Shown in pieces: positions 56,225-64,000 of a stretch of 64,000 nt of DNA (position 1 is its first letter; each line of letters begins with the position of its first letter). Under the pieces are notes generated by a model. It made no database searches. It was not told the origin of the DNA and saw only the letters and a list, made by a program, of their open reading frames with translations. Made by a program: the position numbers and the translations under genes. The DNA is taken from positions 58,205-122,204 of the forward strand of contig NW_004454281.1 in assembly GCF_000283155.1 (NCBI RefSeq), read 5' to 3'. The DNA is from Ceratotherium simum simum. Lineage: Eukaryota; Chordata; Mammalia; Perissodactyla; Rhinocerotidae.

Positions 56225-56335
56225 CCTTGCTCCTCCCGCAGCACAGTGTTTGCAAGGCCAGGGGCATTTTGTAATGAAAGGGTTTGATGATTAATGGAAG
56301 CAACTTCCCACTTACAAAAAATTGAATAGAGCCAC
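56225..56335. promoter_or_regulatory. Candidate conserved non-coding element
   Basis: GCATTTTGTAATGAAAGGG, TTTGATGATTAATGGAAGC and TTACAAAAAATTGAATAGAG form a compact AT-rich, homeobox-site-like island without repeat character. Confidence 0.35.
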
Positions 56336-59300
56336 TGCCACAAGCTGGAGCCCCTCTCGACACAGAACAGAAGCCTCCCGCCTGGCCCTGCTCTCTGGCC
56401 GGGCAAGGTAACCCTGCCATCCCCCAGCTGGTCAAGCATCCCCCTCTGCTCCCAGTGCCAGCCTTGGGCCTCCCGTCCTGTCACTGGGCTTCTGGACTTC
56501 CTCATCTCCACTGCCCCCGGAGGCGGCCCCAACTGCGCCCTTCTCCACGGCACTCATGGATTCAGACGGCCAAGGGGGCACTGAGCCTCCATGGCGCAGC
56601 CTTGCGCCCCTTCACATCAAGGTGCAGGGCAGGGGCCGTGGTCTCCCAGCCGTTGAGCGCAGCCCAGAGCAGAGCCGCTTCAGGGGGAGTGGGGAGGAGG
56701 CCCCGAGCGCCCACCTGGGTTAGAGCTCAGGAAAAGGCGGTGTATGGGAGCCATGGCTGTGCCAGGGAGAGTCTGGCCGCACAGAGGCTGGCGGGGACGT
56801 GCCATTGCCGGGGTGGCATCGAGGGTGCCCCTGACCGTATCTGGCAGGACAGGGTCCCGGCCTCACCAGTGGTTCTGTGAAGGCCCCGCAGGCAGGCCGA
56901 CCTGGCCTGAACTCCCCCTCCCCTTTGCCCAGCTGTCTGACCCCAAACTCCATCCTCCTGCAGCTCCCTCGGTTTTCTCATCTCTACAGGAGCTGACATG
57001 GGATGAAGTGAGATGATGAGAAAGGTCTGGTGAGAGGAACCCTCGGTGAGATTGAACCCGGCAGCCACAGCCTATTTTCCTGAGCATCGGGAGAGGTGGG
57101 GCTGGTCTGTGCTGGAGCCCCGTGGGGGGAGCAGTGGCCACAGCTAGAACACGCCGCTTATCACCTTTGAGCACGTGGTCTGGGAGGGGGTGGTGGTTTG
57201 GGGAACATCACCCAGGCTCTCTGGGCTGGAGGGTCCCATCTGGAATGGAGGGACCAGGGGATCTTCCAGACACAGTGCCCATGGGAAAATGGGCTCTGAG
57301 CTGGCCGCCTGCCCCTCCTCAGCCACCTTCCTCCCGCTGTGTGTGGCTCTGTGCAGGACAAGCCCTTGTCCCCTCATCTGCCAGCTTCTCCCCTCCGTTT
57401 CTCCTCGGTCCTGCCTGGTCCCCTGCCTCAGGGCTTAGACCCCAAATTTGAATGTGTGGGAGACCCAGCTGACTAGACACCCGGGGGAGGCAGGCAGCCT
57501 GTTTCAGGGCAGCGGCAGAGTGAAGGGGGTGTGTCTCCAAGTGCCACGGGAGAAAACAGCCCCAACTGCCCTAAATTGGCCTGGGGCCAGCACTCGGCCG
57601 GGAGCCGGGGGACACTGTGGAGGGGACGAAAGCTCAGATGGGCCCCACGGGTCTCGGGCTCCAGTTCCCCAAAGGGCTGGCAGCTTCCCAGTCTCGCCAA
57701 GTGCAGATCTGGAGTGGAGGGGATGCATGTTTCCTGCAAAGCCCTCTCCGCCCGAGATTTGGCTCCTCACTAAAATCTGAGGACCATGGCGGAGGGCGCC
57801 CTCCAACATCTCTCCCTCGGCTCAAACCAGAGAGCGTGTGTGCAGCTCATTGCACAGGTTGGTTTTGAGTTTTTAGTGTGGTTCCCCCAATTTCACAAAA
57901 TAGGGCCCCAATCAAGACATTTACAAGGAAAGGAGACAGAGCATGCTGCCTGCCCAGAGTGGGGCGCAGGGACTGTCGTGGGGTGGGTCTGGGGAAGCAC
58001 CACAGGGCCATGACACTCGCCTCCATCTCTCTCTCTCCTCAATCGGGCTCAGATATTTCTAGAAGTGAAATAAAATCTCTGCCCCACGGTGGTGGTTTCT
58101 GCACTGCTCCCCAGGTCTCTGGGGTCAGGATTCCCCCCTTGTGGCACCGCGGGTGCAGTTTCCTGCACTTTGGGGGCTCAGGGAACAGGGTGTGAGCAGT
58201 GAGGGGAGGAGCTTGGGGAAAGATGAGGCTGCTGGAAGCCAGGAGTGGGTAGCGCCCCCCCCCAAAGCAGGTGGGACCCACAGAGCCTGGAGCCCAGGCC
58301 GCTGAAGCCGGAGGCATGGAGCCTGTGGCCAGGAGGTGGGAAGAGAGGCTGCAGTGGACAGGTCTGCCCCCTACCACTCCTGGTTTTCTCTGCCTGTCCT
58401 CAGATAGTAGCAGCTCTGTCCTGCCTCAGGGCCTTTGTACTGGTGGTTCTCGCTGCCCGTGTCTGTCTCCTTCTGGTCTCCTCTTCTGAGAGGCCTTTCT
58501 TTAGTACGTACTATAGCAGCTTCCTCCTGAGTTCTATTTCTGCAGCATCCAGATCAGTCGCATTTCCTCACTGCCTGCACCTGCCCTAGCATCTGGCATG
58601 CACCTGTCCTAGTGTGCGTGCTCTACAGAGACTAGGGTGCAGCAGAGAGAAGGGGCTCCCTCTCCTCCAGGGGGCTTCTGGGGTCACTTCTCAGGCTGGG
58701 TGCATGCTGGACTCTCACCCTAGCCCTGCCCTGCATTTGCCCGTGCTCCATCCTCCTGGCCAGGCCGGGTGGCTCAGTGGTGCACCAGGAAGGTACTGGC
58801 TCAGCGGCCCGGGTAGAGGGGCAGAGGGTGCAGCCTCAAGACCTCGGCCAGGCCATGGGCGTGGGCACAGCTCAGCACCCCAATGCTTCCTTCCCATAAA
58901 TAAGAGATTCCCTTCCTCCTTCCAGCCTTCCGCAGCCACTGCCTGCTCACAGGCCCGGCCCTTTGTACCCACATGTTGCCATGGAGATGGCAATTCAAAG
59001 GCCTGGCACTTCAAGGCTTCCCTCCTCTCCTGGCGGGCCGGGGCGGGGGTAGCCAGGACAGTTGCCCAAGCCGGCGGGTGCCACCCCCCTCTCCGTCCAG
59101 CTGAATGCCCGGCCCTGCCTGGACCAGCGCACCCACTATCTCCCACTCTGGTGCAGCGCTGGTTCTGGGCCCCACCCCAGGAACAGGGGTGCTTTTACAG
59201 GGACCTTATTCAAAGTGGGATATAATGAGGGAAACTGAGGCACACTGGTCCCTGGGGTCTCTCTGCAGCCTGGCGTGGTGCTTAGCACACAGAGGGTGCA

Positions 59301-59759
59301 GCGTGCTGCACAGCAGCCATGTGACTCTGGACGTGCCCTCCCTGCCCCCCAGCCCAATTCACCATCTGTACAGTGGGCCGTCCCCTCCCTGGTACCACAG
59401 GTTCCCTGAGGCTGGGACATGGGCCTGGAGAGATGCTGCCCCTTCGTCTGTGCCCCCAGCACGGGAGATCCTGGGGCTGGCAGGCAGGGTGGGCTGCACT
59501 GGGCTCCTGATCCAGGACCTCACCCGTCTCACCACACCTCTGTGTTCCCTGCGTGGATCCTGTCTCTGAGTCACCCCGTCCAGAGCGTGGCAGGGGCTCT
59601 GAGGCTCTGGCGCTTTTTCTGCATCCTGTGCACCACGCACACTTCTCATCTCCCCGTAATCCACCCTTTAATAATCTCCTCAGCCTCATGCAACTAGAAG
59701 AATCTACAGCAGAATTTTCTGGTGCAACTACCCCCTCGCACCCTCCCCAGCATAGCAGA

Positions 59760-59880
59760 GGGAGAGGTGGCGATCCAGGATTCATCACCCACTCACTGTG
59801 GCACTTGGGCAGATCTGGGACCAGTTTGAGCCTCAGTTTCCTCTCCTGCAATGCTGGAAGCAGCCGTCTACCCTTTAACA
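59760..59880 (+). mobile_element. MIR SINE remnant
   Basis: CACTGTGGCACTTGGGCAGA followed by GAGCCTCAGTTTCCTCTCCT follows the MIR core in plus orientation. Confidence 0.7.
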
Positions 59881-60745
59881 AATATCCACAGATGTCTGGG
59901 GGCTCGGCTTCGTGTTGGGCCCAGGAACGGGACACCTCATTTATTTGGAGAGACGCTGCCCCCTCACTCCAATCCAGGAACTCTAGTGAGGGCGGCCAAT
60001 CACAGACTGTCCCCCCACTCCCATCCCAGGGCAGGCTGGGCCAGTCAGGGACTTCCCTGGGGGTTGACAGATGGAAGAAGGAAACCAGGGAGAGGCAGCA
60101 GAGCTGGCTGCACCCCAGGCTGGCTCCACGGGGCCCAGCCTTTGCACCCAGCCTTCCCTGCCTGCCCCCCATCCCACCCCAGCAGCTTGGCCCAGGGCAG
60201 CCCTCACCCTCACATGCTGCACAGATGGTGCCATGGTCCTGGCCCCAGGGGCCAGCAAGGGGCATGGACACAAAGAAAGATTGTGCAGGCCAGGGCCACG
60301 GGACAGACACGGCACAGCAGGAGCCAGGCAGCTTCCCTAGGTGTTGCCGCAGCACAGCATCTAGGCGACCCTCAAAGTTTTACGTTAACCTCTCAGGAGC
60401 AGGTTCTCCCTTCTGGAAGGATGCTGGGGCTGGCCTGATGTCCCTTTTCAACAGAGGGGTTCCCCTATGACCAGACAGTGTTGCTAGATCCTGTGAGAAG
60501 CTCTAGGATGAAAGTGTGAGGCATCTGGTGACACAGCTGGGCCCAATCCCAATCCCAATCCCTGTAGGCGCTGCCCACTAGTGTCTTGGGTTTGAAAATG
60601 GGAGCTTTGAGTGGACACATGTGCCTCAGGGCTGCGTCAGGACTCCAGGCTCCCAGGCCAGCACTGGCGGGCCCGCCAGCCCGTGCCTATCAGCTGCCTG
60701 CTCTCCAGCCTGAGGCCAACAAGCTCTCTTGCTTGGAGCAAGGCC

Positions 60746-61087
60746 TGCCACAGTCTGAGTGTGTCCCCTCATATTCGAGTGTTGAATCCTGTCCCCCAAA
60801 GATGGGGGTATTAGAAAGTGAGGACTTTGGGAGGTGCTTAAACAAAAGGATGGAGCCCCCACGAGTGGGATGGGTGCCTTATGAAAGAGGCCCCAGAGAG
60901 CCCCCTTGCCCCTTCTGCCGTGTGAGGACACAAGGAGAAGTCTGTGACCCGGAAGAGGACCCTCCCCTGACCATGCTGGCACCTGACCTGACTTCCAGCC
61001 TCCAGAACTGTGGGCAACAAATTTATGCTGTTCAGAAGCCACCTGGCCTGTGGTATTTTGTTATAACAGCCTGAGGAGACTAAGACA
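60746..61087 (+). mobile_element. MLT1-type LTR (ERVL-MaLR), solo
   Basis: Starts TGCCACAGTCTGAGTGTGTC and ends GTATTTTGTTATAACAGCCT ... TAAGACA, so it has TG...CA ends. Internal words GCCGTGTGAGGACACAAGGA, ACCATGCTGGCACCTGA and TTCCAGCCTCCAGAACTGTG are characteristic of MLT1 LTRs. Length about 342 bp; no internal sequence. Confidence 0.8.
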
Positions 61088-62084
61088 GGCTGGGTGCCCC
61101 TCCTCCACCACACGAGCCTCCAGGGGGCCTGCCCCGGGCCCCAGGACATGTCTGGAAGGCAGGGGGCGGGGACCGACTCTGAGAACCTCTGGTGTGGTGC
61201 GTTGCCGGGCCTGGTACACAGCAGGTCATTAGCAGAGCTGGGCCCTCCCCAGCCCCACCCCCTGCTGCTCCCAGAGTTGAGCTCACAGATGTCACCAGGG
61301 CTAATGTGGGCTCCCCGCCCACTAGAGGGAACCCTACAACAGGCAGAGCCCCACTTGGCCCCTCCTCGGGTGGGCACAGTTGGCCGAACACTGCTGACCG
61401 TGCTCCAAGGGAGCTGAGTGGTGCCTGTTCCAGCAAGGGAACACCTGGCCTATAGCAACGAGGTCACTCAGCCAGGAAGGGCTAGGGCTACAGCACAGGG
61501 CTTGAACCCAGCCTGGTGACCCTCAGGTCTGAGCATCCCCCACCACACTCTGCTTCCTACAGAAGAAACAGAGGAGGCTGGAGACTCAGCCACCTTTCCC
61601 CACAGGAAAAGGCCCACTGCATCTGAGGACTCCTACCCTAAGCCCACTGCCTCTTACCTCCTGGGAGCTCAGATGGGGCCACACCCCCATCTGCCGTCCG
61701 CACATGGGGTCGCCCACGGGGGTGCGGCTGACCCCAGCCCACAGGGAAGGGGGCCCAGGCCAGGTCCTAGGTGCAGGGGTGCCCTCTGCAGAGCAAGAGC
61801 CAGCCTAATTCAGAACCCACCACCACGTCCAACAGTGCAGGGTAGATGGAAGGATTATACCATTAGGCCTCTGCCGCCAGGAAGAGTGGTTCAGAAGATG
61901 TTCCAGGTGGGGGCAGGGGTCCGAGAGGACGGCAGAGGAGGGTGGTCCGGGACTGGGCTGACCAGGTGAAAAACAGGTCCATACAAACCGCCTGAGTGAC
62001 GGCCCAGGTCACGCCTGCAGGGAGCGTGGTCCTACTGTTTGGTTCTATATATCCCAGGTTTTTGCTAACAAACCCATCTTTTTT
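61088..62084. other. Intergenic DNA, no gene seen
   Basis: Unique GC-rich sequence between the MLT1 LTR and an L1-like fragment. Confidence 0.5.
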
Positions 62085-62345
62085 TTTCTAAATAAACTTT
62101 TTTACTTTAGAACAGTTTTATATTTACACAACAGTTGAGCAGATAGTAAGGGAGTTCCCACCTGCCTCAGCCCCACTCCCTGTGTGAACACCTCACAGTA
62201 ATATGTCCTGACGGACGAGCCAGTGCTGACACAAGGTTATCAATGAAAGCCCATGCTCTATTCCTATTTCCTTAGTTTTTACCTGATGTCCTTTTTCTGT
62301 TCCAGGATCTGCCTGACTTTTAGTCATTGAAACTCCCCGAAAACA
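62085..62345. mobile_element. L1ME-like 3' fragment
   Basis: ACTTTAGAACAGTTTTATAT, then CACAACAGTTGAGCAGATAG and TAAGGGAGTTCCCACCTGC match the plan of old L1 3' UTR sequence. Confidence 0.5.
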
Positions 62346-63899
62346 AGGGGACACAGAAGTGTGGTCGCCGGCTGGGCCTCCAGCTGCTACCTCCCCCGGC
62401 CCTGCTGGGCCCCAGGCATTCGGGGGCTTCCCGGAGTCAGGCCTGGACAAGGTGGAGAGAGTGACCCACCATGCACCCAGTGGTCACCTTCCGCACTCCT
62501 TACACCCTGTGAACCACGGAGACCCTCTGGGCCTCAGTTTCCTCATCTGTGCCACGGGCCCAGGCTGCTGCCACATCCACACCGTGCTCGGCACCTGACA
62601 GGCATGTGGCAGAGCCTTTCTGCTGCCTTTGGCTGTGGCCAGATGCTCTTGGGGCTGCCCTCCCCTCTCTCAGGAGCCTGGGTCCCCCAGACAGGTCTTC
62701 CCGTCCCAAGGCCTGGATGGAGTGGGGGCGACGGGCACACAGGAGGCATTTCTGGACCTGGCAGGTGGAGTGGCTTCTGCAGGTGCCTCCCCCAGGTCCC
62801 ATCCCCCCAGTTCTCAACCCCCGTCTCCTCCTGCACCTCACTCTCCCACCTCCAGCTCAGCCTCAGCAGGAAAGGGGACCTTTTCCCCAGAAAGCTCTGC
62901 TGGGACAAGACGAGCCGGTGAGTTCTGGGACAGGGGAGACCCACGTGCTCTGCTTCAGTGAGAGCAGCTCCCACCTCACACAGGTCCCTGAAGCTCAGCC
63001 CCAGGGGGCAGGGCTAGGGGGCTGCCCGGAGCTCAGGCTTGTCAGGCGCCCCCTCCTTCGATGTGGGTATATGAGGGATGGACAAGCAGAACTAGGCAAG
63101 TGGGTCCCTGCAGAGTGGACAGTCAGCCTTGGCCACCCTGGCCCAGCACTCAGGGACCAGTGATCTGGCTCCTCCAGGCAGCCCTCCTGGATTACCCCCC
63201 TCTTTTCCAACCACTTGCCCTCTCTGTACCTCCCAGATGGACGTCCCTAGGCAGGCCCTGCAAACTCAGAGACCCCTGATCTACTCTGGGACCCCCTCAG
63301 GGACATTGCTCCCCTCACATTCCACTCCTCCTGCCTTCCCCATTCCTGTTAATTCTCCCTCCTATAAAGTAGGTCTCACTCCATTTCACCATCAGGGAAA
63401 CTAAGGCTGGGAGGGGAAGGGACTGCTCAGGGGCACATGGCCAATCCATGGGAGGCCCAGGATATGCTGGCCGCCTGTGACACGTGGGGTCAGCTGGGGT
63501 GTGGTAAAGCCATGTGGACCGCACGAGGAAGCGCAGTGGCGCTCAGGCTCAGGGGCTGCAGTGGGGGTCTGGGGCGGAGCAGGGCCTCCACACGTCCCTG
63601 CTGAATCTGGCACTGCTCCAGAGAAGCAGGACACAAGACTCGTCAAAGCAGGCCTCCGCCAGAGCCATGCTAGGAAAGACAAAAGGGGAGCGGCGCTCCG
63701 AGGCAGCTCCCTGCGGTGGGACAGCTGGGAGAGCCCCTGCCTGCGCCTTGTCAGTGGTGGTAGCCGCCAGGGGAGGGTATTTATTTTATCTAAAATAATT
63801 CTTTATTTGCTATTTTAACTAAATCCCCCAGCCTGTGATGTGGAATAAAAAGGGCACAAGGAAGCATCTCTGTCCTGCCCCATCTCTAGCCACCTGACA
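62346..63899. other. Intergenic DNA with two MIR remnants
   Basis: GC-rich. A plus-oriented MIR piece lies at about 62,520-62,600 (GGCCTCAGTTTCCTCATCTG) and a minus-oriented one at about 63,385-63,475 (CAGGGAAACTAAGGCTGGGA). No gene is recognised. Confidence 0.5.
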
Positions 63900-64000
63900 C
63901 CCCCAGCCATACCTGCAGGTGGCCCCCTCACCACCCCAAGACGTACCCACGGGTGCCCCCTCCCTCGCCCCCAGCCATACCTGCAGGTGTCCCCCTCATC
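63900..64000. repeat. Start of a 68-bp minisatellite at the window edge
   Basis: CCCCCAGCCATACCTGCAGG occurs at 63,900 and again at 63,968; the second copy is cut by the window end. Confidence 0.65.

Larger units (their letters stand above)
55681..60745. other. Intergenic DNA, no gene seen
   Basis: Long GC-rich stretch. It contains a small AT-rich island (56,225-56,335) and a MIR remnant (59,760-59,880). The longest frame (minus strand, 59,282-60,355) overlaps that MIR and is rejected. No RNA gene is recognised. Confidence 0.45.

Noticed and set aside
55807..56553. 248-codon minus-strand frame
   Set aside because: Reads through the AT-rich candidate regulatory island at 56.2-56.3 kb; no known protein features.
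59282..60355. 357-codon minus-strand frame, the longest in the distal region
   Set aside because: Runs antisense through a MIR remnant at 59,760-59,880 and lacks any recognisable domain; a conserved coding exon is unlikely.
1..64000. CRISPR arrays, operons, Shine-Dalgarno sites, bacterial mobile elements
   Set aside because: Introns, CpG islands and mammalian SINEs/LINEs show nuclear mammalian DNA; none of these bacterial features is present.

Overview
This is a vertebrate nuclear genome window, and almost certainly from an odd-toed ungulate (perissodactyl: horse, ass, rhinoceros or tapir). Introns with canonical GT/AG sites, CpG islands, L1, L2, MIR and MaLR remnants show a placental mammal. 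At least nine tRNA-derived SINEs of the equine repetitive element (ERE) type, several with clean target-site duplications, point to Perissodactyla. Two protein genes are recognised: DGCR6 on the plus strand and PRODH on the minus strand. They are tail-to-tail neighbours, as in human 22q11.2 (the DiGeorge/velocardiofacial region).

Layout. 1-12.4 kb is intergenic: retroviral LTR-like remnants, an ERE SINE interrupted by a 100-N gap, a 1.6 kb antisense L1, a 2.7 kb tandem array of diverged units of about 160 bp (4.5-7.2 kb), another ERE, an L2 and an antisense LTR. 12.8-13.6 kb is the CpG-island promoter of DGCR6, whose five coding exons run from 13,136 to 19,079 and encode 198 residues. Poly(A) signals of DGCR6 (19,540) and PRODH (20,230-20,235, minus strand) lie about 0.7 kb apart. 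PRODH occupies 20.2 to about 42 kb. Thirteen coding exons are complete and total 1,530 nt (509 codons plus stop). Exon 1 is almost wholly lost in a 435-N gap at 41,745-42,179, in the PRODH CpG island. If exon 1 supplies 91 codons, as in human, the protein is 600 residues, the human length.

42.4-64 kb is intergenic. No coding gene can be supported there. It holds ERE, L1, L2, MIR, MER5-like and MLT1 remnants, a polypyrimidine minisatellite, the start of a 68-bp minisatellite at the window edge, and several unique AT-rich islands in otherwise GC-rich DNA. The clearest of these (about 45.69-46.18 kb) reads like a conserved non-coding enhancer.

How the genes relate: PRODH is the mitochondrial flavoenzyme that starts proline breakdown. 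DGCR6 is a small coiled-coil protein of uncertain role. They share synteny, not a pathway. I found no exotic new system. The best leads are the undescribed tandem array, the assembly duplication around the first gap, natural PRODH residues at positions of human variants, and the candidate conserved elements beyond PRODH.
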